Source: Vibrio splendidus 12E03
Lineage (GTDB): Bacteria; Pseudomonadota; Gammaproteobacteria; Enterobacterales; Vibrionaceae
Assembly: GCF_000272105.2 (NCBI RefSeq)
Contig: NZ_AJZD02000328.1
Coordinates: forward strand, 1-39,811
DNA: 39,811 nt
Reading direction: 5' to 3'
Shown: in pieces, positions 16,899-24,610 of the stretch
Position numbering within the stretch: position 1 is the first letter of the stretch
Layout: each line of letters starts with the position of its first letter
Notes under the pieces: generated by a model
Database searches by the model: none
Told to the model about the DNA's origin: nothing
Seen by the model: the letters and a program-made list of their open reading frames with translations, nothing else
Made by a program: the position numbers and the translations under genes

Positions 16899-17132
16899 TT
16901 ATTCCAGAGTAGGGTTTTCTTTAATCTCATCGTTAAGATACCCCTGACCAAAATCTGGTGTCATGAATTCGAAGAAGGAGGAGTCTAGAAATCTGGTTTC
17001 TAGATAACTCGATTCTAGATAATGGACATCTAAGTGATCAGCACTAGCGTAGGTGGGAATCGCGGAAAACAAAACGATACTGATCGCTGCAGCGATATTA
17101 ATGACTTTGTTACGTTGAGGAGTCATTTTCAT
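16899..17132 (-). CDS. Small exported peptide with internal repeats, unknown function
   Basis: This 77-residue protein is not recognised. Residues 1-31 form a signal peptide: a basic start, the hydrophobic AAAISIVLFSAIP, then a TYASA cleavage region. The mature part of about 46 residues contains a loose repeat, HYLESSYLETRFLDSSFFEF, alternating aromatic or Leu with Glu/Asp and Ser. The DNA beneath carries repeated TCTAGA-type words. It ends acidic, with no Cys. Start ATG 17132 is backed by GAGGGC six bases upstream. It lies 59 bases after the barrel gene on the same strand and may be its operon partner. No family can be named. Confidence 0.7.
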   Translation of the reverse strand: MKMTPQRNKVINIAAAISIVLFSAIPTYASADHLDVHYLESSYLETRFLDSSFFEFMTPDFGQGYLNDEIKENPTLE

Positions 17133-17191
17133 AGTAGTGCCCTCAAAAGGTGGGCAAATCCATCTGCCTATGAGAATTGAATCTGAGATGT

Positions 17192-17911
17192 TTAGAAGTC
17201 GTAAGACAAACCAAGTGTGATGATGCTGTCGTTGTCGATCGGGCCCGTCGATTGGCCGTTCAAGTAAAGATCACCTTCGTTGGTGTTGAAATAAGTGTAT
17301 TTCACGTAGGGTGTCCAGTCGTCGATACTCTTAGAGAGAACGACTTCGTGTTCATTGGTACGGTAGTCACCTTGATGAAAATAGACATTGTCACCGTCAT
17401 GGGTAAACCCGCCATTGGATCCATCACTGTTTTCGTGAGTGTATTGGTAAGCTAAATCCCAACCGGCGAGTGAGTACCCCGCACCGGCGATGAACTTATT
17501 GGTATTAATCGTGGTGTCGCTTACATTCTCGAGTACTTGGCCTGACTGGTTATATCCCAATCCACTGAATACATTGAAATTATCGTTCACTTGATAATCG
17601 ATAATACCTTCGATTAATAACTCTTCACCGTTGTCCCATTTACCGAGTTCACCGTATAGGTTGAACGTGAAGGACTCGCTGATGTGAAAGTCGTGGCCAT
17701 AACCCGCAGCCAACCAACCCTGGTCATCAAAACCTATATAAACTTGTCCATTTTCTGAGGTATCGATTAATGCGCCAGCTTCTGTGGTGTAGACACCGTT
17801 ATCAGCAGCATTAGAGGCAACGTTTTGTTCGATGTAAACTTGAGTCGAAGTCGCAAACGCTGTGCTGCTGAGTAACGTAAGTGGTAGAGCAATAAGGTTA
17901 AGCTTTTTCAT
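17192..17911 (-). CDS. Outer-membrane beta-barrel protein
   Basis: This 239-residue exported protein has a signal peptide of 20 residues ending in AFA. The mature protein is rich in alternating polar/aromatic strands with many Gly, Asn, Asp and Tyr, and ends in a terminal Phe (LGLSYDF), the outer-membrane assembly signal. Strand-like segments repeat every 20 or so residues, suggesting about 10-12 strands. The size resembles KdgM-type oligosaccharide porins, but I cannot confirm the family. It lies 98 bases downstream of the LysR gene, same strand, with an inverted repeat in the promoter region. The 77-aa gene follows. Confidence 0.8.
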   Translation of the reverse strand: MKKLNLIALPLTLLSSTAFATSTQVYIEQNVASNAADNGVYTTEAGALIDTSENGQVYIGFDDQGWLAAGYGHDFHISESFTFNLYGELGKWDNGEELLIEGIIDYQVNDNFNVFSGLGYNQSGQVLENVSDTTINTNKFIAGAGYSLAGWDLAYQYTHENSDGSNGGFTHDGDNVYFHQGDYRTNEHEVVLSKSIDDWTPYVKYTYFNTNEGDLYLNGQSTGPIDNDSIITLGLSYDF

Positions 17912-17963
17912 GGATTCTCCAGTGTCGTTCTATTGAATTAACTTGCTGGAGAGTATGTGATTA

Positions 17964-17997
17964 AACTAAATTTATATTAATAGGGTTAACTTTAGTT
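17964..17997. promoter_or_regulatory. Inverted repeat upstream of the barrel gene
   Basis: AACTAAA (17964-17970) and TTTAGTT (17991-17997) are inverted across a 20-base AT-rich spacer, about 55-85 bases before the barrel start codon. This could be an operator for the adjacent LysR protein, but the arms are short and AT-rich. Confidence 0.35.
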
Positions 17998-18009
17998 AAA
18001 ACCTCAGTT

Positions 18010-18849
18010 TCATTTATGTTTTCTTAATGCTGATTTGATTGCTTCGCGGGTTTTGATGTGTTGTTCGTCGTTAGCGTAGCGGCGGTGATAGAGCATTCGA
18101 AACGTGATCGGTCTTAATTTGATGGGGATAGGGTGAACGCGTAAGCCAAGCGCTGGTGCGAGCATTTCTGCAAAAGAACGAGTAGAAGCGGCGATATAAT
18201 CTGTCGTGCTTGCCAAAATCAGCATGCTTGAAATTGAGCTGGTTTCAATTCTGACTTTTCTCGGCTCGATATCGCTCTCTGATAAAAACTCGACTGTGTT
18301 CATGTTGGCACGTTTGATCTTGAGCGCAATATGCTCCTCTTGGAAATACTCTTCTTTACTTAGTGTCTCACCAATTCGAGGGTGGTTGATTCGAGTCAGA
18401 CAAACGGGTTCCTCATCGACGATGGTTTCTTCAATCAATGAGTGTTTCTTACTCGAAAGTACATCAATGACGATATCCACTTTTTGTGCAGTAAGTGCAT
18501 CAAACAGTTCTTCCTCTTCGAGTGGCGCTTCCGTAAATCTTACGCCTTCAACCTGGCTAACGAAATGAAGCAAGCTCTCTGTGCAATAGACTTTAAGGTC
18601 ATTCTTTTGCTGCTCAACCGTTCCAATGATGTTCAATGGATCTTCTATCTTATTAGCGAGTGATACTGCTGCACCAGTAGGCGCGATACCTCGTCCTTCT
18701 CTCACAAATAAAGTTTTCCCCACAACACCTTCGAGTCTCTTTATAGCTGCGCTTACCGCGGGTTGAGAAATATCGAGCTGTTCTGATGCCACGGTGATAG
18801 AGCTGTGTTTGTAAACGGCCAAAAATGTCGTCAGTAGATTAAGGTCCAA
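18010..18849 (-). CDS. LysR-family regulator with TTG start
   Basis: This 279-residue LysR protein has its DNA-binding domain at residues about 1-60 (SITVASEQLDISQPAVSAAIKRLE, then a GKTLFVREGRGIAPT wing). The remainder is the ligand-binding half. The start is TTG, preceded by AGGGAA at seven bases; no ATG fits. The effector half resembles LeuO/NodD-like types only broadly. It is divergent from the MBL hydrolase gene, with 193 bases between, and is followed on its own strand by the barrel and peptide genes. It is therefore the likely regulator of both sides. Confidence 0.88.
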   Translation of the reverse strand: MDLNLLTTFLAVYKHSSITVASEQLDISQPAVSAAIKRLEGVVGKTLFVREGRGIAPTGAAVSLANKIEDPLNIIGTVEQQKNDLKVYCTESLLHFVSQVEGVRFTEAPLEEEELFDALTAQKVDIVIDVLSSKKHSLIEETIVDEEPVCLTRINHPRIGETLSKEEYFQEEHIALKIKRANMNTVEFLSESDIEPRKVRIETSSISSMLILASTTDYIAASTRSFAEMLAPALGLRVHPIPIKLRPITFRMLYHRRYANDEQHIKTREAIKSALRKHK

Positions 18850-18961
18850 ATTCAGTTCCCTCTATTCTTGTTGCCACTCATCCAAATCATTGTGGAACCC
18901 TTGCTAATTCATAAATGAAATGGAGGTTTTAAGTAAAGTTTACACTATATATCAAGGTTCT

Positions 18962-18975
18962 GTTTATTAATAAAC
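18962..18975. promoter_or_regulatory. Perfect 14-bp palindrome in the LysR/MBL divergent region
   Basis: GTTTATTAATAAAC reads identically on both strands. It lies 113 bases from the LysR start and 68 from the MBL hydrolase start, a fitting place for the LysR operator. No binding is shown; AT-rich palindromes also arise by chance. Confidence 0.45.
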
Positions 18976-19042
18976 TTGTTTGCATCGGAGTGAGGAAGGA
19001 ACTTCATTCATTTAATAAATACTCAGACCGATAGGTGAAACT

Positions 19043-20668
19043 ATGAGAACTTTCGCAAAATTATCAATCATCTCTACAGCAATGATCATCACGACAACCG
19101 CTTTTGCTGCTGACCCAATGATGCAATACAACACCAAGCAGACTAACTCTGATCTTCAAAAACTCGAGAAATTTGAATATCACGAGGGTGAAACTCTTGA
19201 AGAGTATCTGAGCACCCAACCTAAGGGGAACTTGTACTCTTCAGAAGAAGAAGTGCTTTCTGTATTAATGGGCGGTGTAAATAATGGTGATTATCGCAAA
19301 GAAACCAATTCAGGTTGGAAAGAAGGCTTGATGTTTGAGGGCATTGCACCTTATGGCGATCACATGGTGTCGGGCGCAAACTGGTTCCCACGCACTGAAG
19401 AAGTTCAACCGGATGAAATGCGTGTCACGTTCATGGGGACATCACCAATGATTCGCCCAGGCCAAGCAAACACCTCGATATACGTAGAATTGGGTAACGG
19501 CTCTAACTTTGTCTTTGATTTAGGTGAAGGATCAATTGCGAACTACGTAGCGGCGGGTGTCGCGATGAATGAACTCGACCATATCTTCATTACTCACTTA
19601 CACGTAGACCATTACGGCTCGTTACCTTACCTGTATCAATTTGGTGGTTGGAATGGTCGCTGGGAAAAGCCGCTTAACATTTATGGTCCGAGTGGTGCGA
19701 CTCCAGAATATGGCACTCGTCATATGATTGAAGGCATGCAGCAAATGTTGAACTGGCACACCGATGCATTTGATGTGTTCCCATCAGGCAACGACATAGT
19801 GGTACACGAGTTTGATTTTCGCGACGACGGTGGCGTTATCTATGACCAAGACAATGTGGAAGTGATTCACTGGCGACGCAGTCACGCAAAAGATGGCGCG
19901 TCTGGCTATCGCTTAAATTGGACTCAAGATGACGGTCGAGTACTTTCGTTTGTTTGGACAGGAGACGGTCGCCCAACCGAGTTGGATTTGAAATACGCAA
20001 AAGGCGCAGACTTGTTCATTACCGAGCTGCAAACCGAAACGTTTGGTGTGTCTTCGATTATTCAAGGTGTGCCGCCATTCTTAGCACGTTACACCGTTGA
20101 TACTCACCATACACCAGCGTACGCGGCGGGTTATGTGGCGAATGAAGTACAACCGCGTTTGTTCATGACAACGCACATGACATTCGCCCCATATCTTAAT
20201 GAGGAAACCGTTGCAGAGGTTCGCCACCATTGGCAAGGGCCTTACCACTTCGGTGCGCCAGATGGCATTGTCGTTAACATGACTAAAGATAATGCGTGGG
20301 TTCGTGAAGGTATTTTACCTGATTTCCCGAATGCGCGAGCGCCACAATTTGATATGGCCGATGGGTCTGACTTTAGAATCCCGCTGCCGAAAAACAGCCG
20401 TGAAGACATACAAGAGCAAGAGATTCGTGATTTAGAGTTGGATCCAAAACTGTACTACCCAGAAGGCTACCACCCAGAGCTGTTAACTGAATGGCCAGTC
20501 GACCGTGACATCGTGATCCCAGCTGAACAAGTACCAGAAGCAATGAAGCAAGGTATGAACACCAAGCAAGAATACATGGATAGAGTGCGTGCTCACCACA
20601 ACCTCGAGCGCAAATCGGTAAGCCGTCCAACTGAGCCTGGTGAAGGAGCAGGAACCAACAACAAATAG
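19043..20668 (+). CDS. Exported MBL-fold metallohydrolase
   Basis: This 541-residue protein has a signal peptide (residues 1-22, ending AFA) and a metallo-beta-lactamase fold from about residue 125. The two-metal motif is THLHVDH, with His185, His187, Asp189 and His190. Later ligands are likely the His of RRSHAKDG, the Asp of WTGDGRP and the His of TTHMTF. It shares the layout of RNase Z/arylsulfatase-like MBL enzymes, but with about 100 extra residues before the fold and a charged C-terminal tail. From memory it also resembles proteins annotated as GntH-like MBL hydrolases, which I cannot verify. The substrate is unknown. It begins a possible three-gene run of exported proteins. Confidence 0.87.
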   Translation: MRTFAKLSIISTAMIITTTAFAADPMMQYNTKQTNSDLQKLEKFEYHEGETLEEYLSTQPKGNLYSSEEEVLSVLMGGVNNGDYRKETNSGWKEGLMFEGIAPYGDHMVSGANWFPRTEEVQPDEMRVTFMGTSPMIRPGQANTSIYVELGNGSNFVFDLGEGSIANYVAAGVAMNELDHIFITHLHVDHYGSLPYLYQFGGWNGRWEKPLNIYGPSGATPEYGTRHMIEGMQQMLNWHTDAFDVFPSGNDIVVHEFDFRDDGGVIYDQDNVEVIHWRRSHAKDGASGYRLNWTQDDGRVLSFVWTGDGRPTELDLKYAKGADLFITELQTETFGVSSIIQGVPPFLARYTVDTHHTPAYAAGYVANEVQPRLFMTTHMTFAPYLNEETVAEVRHHWQGPYHFGAPDGIVVNMTKDNAWVREGILPDFPNARAPQFDMADGSDFRIPLPKNSREDIQEQEIRDLELDPKLYYPEGYHPELLTEWPVDRDIVIPAEQVPEAMKQGMNTKQEYMDRVRAHHNLERKSVSRPTEPGEGAGTNNK

Positions 20669-20678
20669 GGTATTTGTA

Positions 20679-20701
20679 GTGAGGGCTGATATTGCCCTCA
20701 C
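20679..20701 (+). other. Hairpin between the MBL gene and the next exported-protein gene
   Basis: GTGAGGGC and GCCCTCAC form a perfect 8-bp stem with a 7-base loop, 10 bases past the stop. No T-run follows, so it may protect or attenuate the transcript rather than end it. Confidence 0.55.
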
Positions 20702-20792
20702 ATCCTAAAAAGTTAGGAAGCAGCTCATTCTCTTACACAATCATAAAAATCATTGCTAGCAACATCTTTGCTTAGAATATCTGGAGTTCATT

Positions 20793-21308
20793 ATGAAAAA
20801 ATCAATTTTAGCGGTCGTTATCCTTTCTTTAGTGGCAGGGTCTGTTTTCGCTAACGGACAATCAAATGCTCACAACTATCAACCTGGTGCGACGAATAAC
20901 TCAGAACGATTAGCGGACATTGATCCTAACTACGAACTGACCTTACCTTCAGAAAAAGAAGGCTACACCATGTACGACAACCAATACATGTCAGATGGCG
21001 GCACCTACACAACGTACGTCAAACCGAACCCTTCCGATGCAATGCATGTTGCCGATGAAGGCTCACTAAAAATAACGCACGGTGAAGGTGGCGGCATTAT
21101 GACGGAATACACAATAAAGGATGGCCAACATGCTTTTTCTGTTATGTGTGGATACACCTCGGGTCCTTCATTCTGGGCTGACGGAAAACCAGCGAAGGTA
21201 TGCGAAGAGGCACAAGCATTAGCGCTTGCATTGGAAGCCAAGGGGGAGTGGGAGATGAAGCAGATGGCTTACACCATCGCGCCAGCAAGAATCGTGGTTG
21301 ATAAGTGA
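20793..21308 (+). CDS. Exported protein of unknown function
   Basis: This 171-residue protein is not recognised. A signal peptide of 20 residues ends in VFA. The mature part is soluble-looking, with Tyr- and Gly-rich stretches (YTMYDNQYMSDGGTYTTYV, HGEGGGIMTEYTI) and a Cys pair (MCGYTSG and AKVCEEA, 24 residues apart) that could form a periplasmic disulfide. The start has TGGAG nine bases upstream. It sits 124 bases after the MBL gene on the same strand, across a hairpin. Its position suggests a shared periplasmic process, with no known reaction. Confidence 0.8.
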   Translation: MKKSILAVVILSLVAGSVFANGQSNAHNYQPGATNNSERLADIDPNYELTLPSEKEGYTMYDNQYMSDGGTYTTYVKPNPSDAMHVADEGSLKITHGEGGGIMTEYTIKDGQHAFSVMCGYTSGPSFWADGKPAKVCEEAQALALALEAKGEWEMKQMAYTIAPARIVVDK

Positions 21309-21370
21309 TTCTTGTCTCCAGAACGCTCGTTATATCGAGCCTCGTTATCTAATCATATTGATTATTTGTC

Positions 21371-21429
21371 GTGAGATGAAGAGGGGCTCAGGCTGAAATA
21401 TTCCTGATGTTCCCATCCGCTCATCTCAC
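21371..21429 (+). other. Nested stem structure between two exported-protein genes
   Basis: GTGAGATGA (21371-21379) pairs with TCATCTCAC (21421-21429) over 9 bp. Inside it GGG (21384-21386) can pair with CCC (21412-21414), and TCAGG (21388-21392) with CCTGA (21403-21407). The three helices nest in order. A separate small hairpin (GCTCG/CGAGC) precedes it at 21326-21341. It could be a leader structure for the His-rich protein gene, 58 bases downstream. Confidence 0.5.
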
Positions 21430-21486
21430 CAGAAGTTAAGCCAAACAACTAATCAAATTGTTCGATCAAATTTAGAAGGTCTATCC

Positions 21487-21996
21487 ATGAATAACACTAT
21501 TAAATTATTGGCTATCGCATGTGTTTTACTTACTCCAATGCTTGTCGCGGCTGCCGAACATAATCACAGTCACAATCATTTCAACCCTGCACTAGAGAAA
21601 CTTGGTGATGATATTATTGGCCTAACCGTGTGTTACAAAAATGGTTATCTCTCTGATGAAAACCAAGAACCTGCTTTCATGAACCTTATCAACCACGCCA
21701 ATGTGGAAGGAGAGGAGTTAGGGATGTTCTACATGGACAAGTTGGGCCCTAAAGCCGAGCAAATCATGAGTGATGAAGAGGCTCGTCGCTTATGGACTGA
21801 AGATTATTGTGCTGATTTAACTGACACCTATTTGGACTCAGATAAGTTGGTTCAAAGAGCAAATGAACATCAAGGTCATTCCCACGGACACGATCATGGG
21901 CATCACCATAATCATGACCACCATGGACATGGCGACTTGACACCAGAGGTACTTGAGCAAGATATCGAACGAGGTCGTTTACTCAGTATCAACTAA
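21487..21996 (+). CDS. Periplasmic histidine-rich, probable metal-binding protein
   Basis: This 169-residue protein has a signal peptide (about 1-23, ending VAAA). The mature N-terminus begins at once with EHNHSHNH, and a second His cluster lies at 128-148 (HSHGHDHGHHHNHDHHGHG), 13 His in all. Between them is a helical, acidic domain with Cys49 and Cys108. His/Asp/Gly strings of this kind bind Zn, Ni or Cu in transporters and chaperones. As a neighbour of an exported MBL enzyme it might supply or buffer that enzyme's metal; this is inference. No family is recognised. AGAAGG lies 9 bases before the ATG. Confidence 0.82.
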   Translation: MNNTIKLLAIACVLLTPMLVAAAEHNHSHNHFNPALEKLGDDIIGLTVCYKNGYLSDENQEPAFMNLINHANVEGEELGMFYMDKLGPKAEQIMSDEEARRLWTEDYCADLTDTYLDSDKLVQRANEHQGHSHGHDHGHHHNHDHHGHGDLTPEVLEQDIERGRLLSIN

Positions 21997-22110
21997 GCCC
22001 AATAAAATAAGTTCATCTAACCTATTGTTAAATATTTACTATTTGTTAGTGTGTTTAGGTGCACATTGAGGATGTATTTCATATTTAGCGAAGAAATATT
22101 AGGAGTTGCG

Positions 22111-22599
22111 ATGAGTATTATAGTGAGACGGTCTGAACCTTCAGATGCAAAGGGAATCAAAGAAGTTTACGAATGCACTAATGCTTATACTGGTACGCTG
22201 CAACTCCCAAACCCATCGCTGGAAAGCTGGCAAAAACGAATCTCTAATATGCCTGATAATGTGTATTCGTATGTCGCGATGATCGACGATGAGATTGTTG
22301 GCAACTTGGGAATGGAAGTGTGTGTGAATCCAAGAAGACGTCATGTTGCTTCATTTGGTATGGGTGTCAAAGACGATGTATTAGGCAAAGGTGTCGGCAG
22401 TCAGCTACTCGCAACAGCAATCGACTTGTGTGATAACTGGATTAACATCAAACGACTGGAGCTTACGGTATATACCGATAACGAAAGAGCGATCAGCCTG
22501 TATAAGAAGTTTGGTTTCGTGATTGAAGGAGAGTCCGCAGGGTTCGCTTTCAGAAATGGCGAATATGTGGCGGCTTACCACATGGCGCGACTGGTATAG
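22111..22599 (+). CDS. GNAT acetyltransferase, YhhY/AaaT-like
   Basis: This 162-residue GNAT enzyme resembles E. coli YhhY (AaaT), an amino acid N-acetyltransferase, along its whole length. Matches from memory include TLQLPNPS, NPRRRHVASFG, LCDNWINIKRLELTVYTDNERAI, YKKFGFVIEG and FRNGEYVAAYHMARL. The acetyl-CoA loop is GKGVGSQL. The ATG at 22111 has AGGAG five bases upstream; an earlier ATG at 22051, 20 codons longer, does not fit the family length. It is followed by a strong terminator. Confidence 0.92.
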   Translation: MSIIVRRSEPSDAKGIKEVYECTNAYTGTLQLPNPSLESWQKRISNMPDNVYSYVAMIDDEIVGNLGMEVCVNPRRRHVASFGMGVKDDVLGKGVGSQLLATAIDLCDNWINIKRLELTVYTDNERAISLYKKFGFVIEGESAGFAFRNGEYVAAYHMARLV

Positions 22600-22658
22600 C
22601 GCTCGGCTTCTAACACACGGCGACAATTAACACAGCCAAAGTTCCCTAATAGATAATA

Positions 22659-22687
22659 AAACGCCACGTTATTTAAACGTGGCGTTT
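22659..22687. terminator. Bidirectional intrinsic terminator
   Basis: AAACGCCACGTT and AACGTGGCGTTT form a perfect 12-bp stem with a 5-base loop between the convergent acetyltransferase and pyrophosphohydrolase-like genes. T-runs are short on both sides. Confidence 0.85.
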
Positions 22688-22734
22688 GCTATTTTAGTCC
22701 GTTGGTCGCATTAAACAACCAGTCTTAACCTGGC

Positions 22735-23310
22735 TTAAGCCGTTAGAGGCTCAAGGTTCGCAGGACGGTAATGTACAGATTTTAATACTTTACCTTGGCG
22801 AACTGTTTTACCTTCAGATACGAAATCTTCCGCACACTTAGCGATGATGTATTCGCCTTTTTGAACCGCCATCAGTTTGATGTTCTGCTCAGCATAGAAA
22901 GCTTCAGTTTCTGCGTATTCTGTTTCGTTACGGCACACTTTACTCATGTTGCTTGAGTGCACTTCATCCCAGCAAGGTAGGAAATCGATTGAGCGGTTTT
23001 TAGAAACATTCAACAGTAGGTCGATCAGGTAGCTGATTGCTAGGTTGTCTTCTACCTTAGCTTGACCAAGGTGAACCAAACGTCCCATCAAAACATAAAC
23101 GCTGTCTACAATAGCGTCCGCTTGTTCGATTTTAGAGTCAGCTTCTGCAAGTTCTGTTAGTTCTTCGATCGCTAGAGATGTGTGTAGCGTATCGCCTTTT
23201 TCGTCCATTGTTTCAGGAGCAGCAACAGGCAGATCAAAAGTGCTGCGGAACTCTTCAATGTCGCGGTAAAGGTGATCGTAGATTTCTTGGCTTAGTTGAG
23301 AAAGGTTCAT
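22735..23310 (-). CDS. MazG-like nucleoside triphosphate pyrophosphohydrolase family protein
   Basis: This 191-residue protein has the all-alpha NTP pyrophosphohydrolase metal motif, with Glu49-Glu50 and Glu53 in AIEELTELAEAD followed by Glu62 and Asp65 in IEQADAIVDSVYV. It resembles the phosphoribosyl-ATP pyrophosphohydrolase-like group with an added C-terminal part (about 120-191). It probably hydrolyses an NTP to NMP and pyrophosphate as house-cleaning, but the substrate is not known. The start at 23310 has TAGGA immediately upstream. An ATG four codons earlier is less well placed. Confidence 0.8.
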   Translation of the reverse strand: MNLSQLSQEIYDHLYRDIEEFRSTFDLPVAAPETMDEKGDTLHTSLAIEELTELAEADSKIEQADAIVDSVYVLMGRLVHLGQAKVEDNLAISYLIDLLLNVSKNRSIDFLPCWDEVHSSNMSKVCRNETEYAETEAFYAEQNIKLMAVQKGEYIIAKCAEDFVSEGKTVRQGKVLKSVHYRPANLEPLTA

Positions 23311-23523
23311 ATTCCTATCCATTCTGTTTCGTTAATGGGGCATTTTAACAAAGGCGGGAATAGGGTGCTAACGCAAAGTCGAAGAAGTCGACTTTTATTC
23401 ATTGGACCAATGAGGTATTTTGCATACAAACCAATTGATTATTATGTTTTATTACCCTTTACTCTTCTAAATATACCAAATGTTGATGTTGCCATTAACT
23501 TCTGCAGTAGTGGAATCCCTGTT

Positions 23524-24594
23524 ATGAACCAAGCTAGTGAAAGCGAAATTGTTATACGTCGCTTGTATCAAATCACCAATGATTACCGGAAGGGCTTCGA
23601 TATTCAGATCGCTCAGCTGCTTATCATGGGGCTTGAACGCTTCAACCTTGATATCGGTATTTTATCTAAAGTCGATGGCAATTCTTATTTAGTCGAGCAC
23701 TGTGTTACGCCAGAAGGGGTTGAACTCAACACTGGCGACACCTTCGATTATCGTTCGACCTATTGCGAAATTACCTGTAAATCGATTGGCCCTATCTGCA
23801 TTGAGCATTGTGGCAAACACGATAAGTATGCGACGCATCCCGCTTACCAGTCTTTTGGTTTAGAGTCTTATATTGGCATCCCGATTTTCGTTAATGACGA
23901 GCTTTATGGCACCTTAAACTTTTCAAGCCCAGCACCCTATCATCGCGAGTTCAAAGAGTTCGATGTCGACGTGATGAGGCTAATGGCCTCATGGATCGAA
24001 GTGGAACTGGTTAGAAGACAACAAGAACGAAAACTCAAAGAGCTCAATGAGAAGTTAGAGTACCAAGCTATGTACGATCCTTTGACACATTTGCCAAATA
24101 GACGTTGCTTGTTTAAAACGTTGAATGCGGAAGTCGAGCAGTTAAAAGGCTCTTTAGGAAAGGGAACCTTGGCGGTTGTCGACATCGACTTCTTTAAACA
24201 GGTTAACGACATTTACGGTCACCAAATGGGCGATGTTGTATTAAAGAAAGTGGCGAGCGTGCTGAACAATAACACTCAAAAGGGTGAGTTTGTGGCGCGT
24301 TTTGGCGGTGAAGAGTTCATTCTTTGGTATCCCAATAAAACACCAAGTTATGTTGAAGATAAGTTCATGACTCTTTTAAAAGAGATGAAGAAAATCACCC
24401 TTGATAGAAAGCCAGTCACTATATCAATCGGCGCGTGTCATTTTGAGTTGAGTACAGGGGATACCAAAGGGGAAAGGATGTCGGCGTTAGATAAGCTCAT
24501 CAAAGTTGCCGATGAATGCCTGTACATTGCGAAACAAAATGGACGAGATCAGTTTATTTCTCGTCCATATCATCAAGAGCGCTCAGGAATATGA
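23524..24594 (+). CDS. GAF-domain diguanylate cyclase
   Basis: This 356-residue cytosolic protein makes cyclic di-GMP. A GAF sensor domain covers about residues 15-165 (FGLESYIGIPIFVNDELYGTLNF). A coiled helix (160-180) leads into a GGDEF domain (182-345) that begins YDPLTHLPNRR and has the active-site GGEEF at 261-265. The RxxD inhibitory-site position reads QKGE, so product inhibition at the usual I-site is unlikely. ATG 23524 is chosen. The frame is open upstream to 23296, but that would overlap the divergent pyrophosphohydrolase start and gives no family-like sequence. GAF domains of this type sense small ligands not predictable here. Confidence 0.92.
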   Translation: MNQASESEIVIRRLYQITNDYRKGFDIQIAQLLIMGLERFNLDIGILSKVDGNSYLVEHCVTPEGVELNTGDTFDYRSTYCEITCKSIGPICIEHCGKHDKYATHPAYQSFGLESYIGIPIFVNDELYGTLNFSSPAPYHREFKEFDVDVMRLMASWIEVELVRRQQERKLKELNEKLEYQAMYDPLTHLPNRRCLFKTLNAEVEQLKGSLGKGTLAVVDIDFFKQVNDIYGHQMGDVVLKKVASVLNNNTQKGEFVARFGGEEFILWYPNKTPSYVEDKFMTLLKEMKKITLDRKPVTISIGACHFELSTGDTKGERMSALDKLIKVADECLYIAKQNGRDQFISRPYHQERSGI

Positions 24595-24610
24595 GCGATT
24601 AACTGAACTA

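Noticed and set aside
21450..21475. AT-rich palindrome before the His-rich gene
   Set aside because: Only five A/T bases match on each arm, which is expected by chance.
23296..23523. N-terminal extension of the GAF-GGDEF gene
   Set aside because: It would overlap the start of the divergent pyrophosphohydrolase gene, and the residues do not resemble a GAF protein; ATG 23524 begins the recognisable part.
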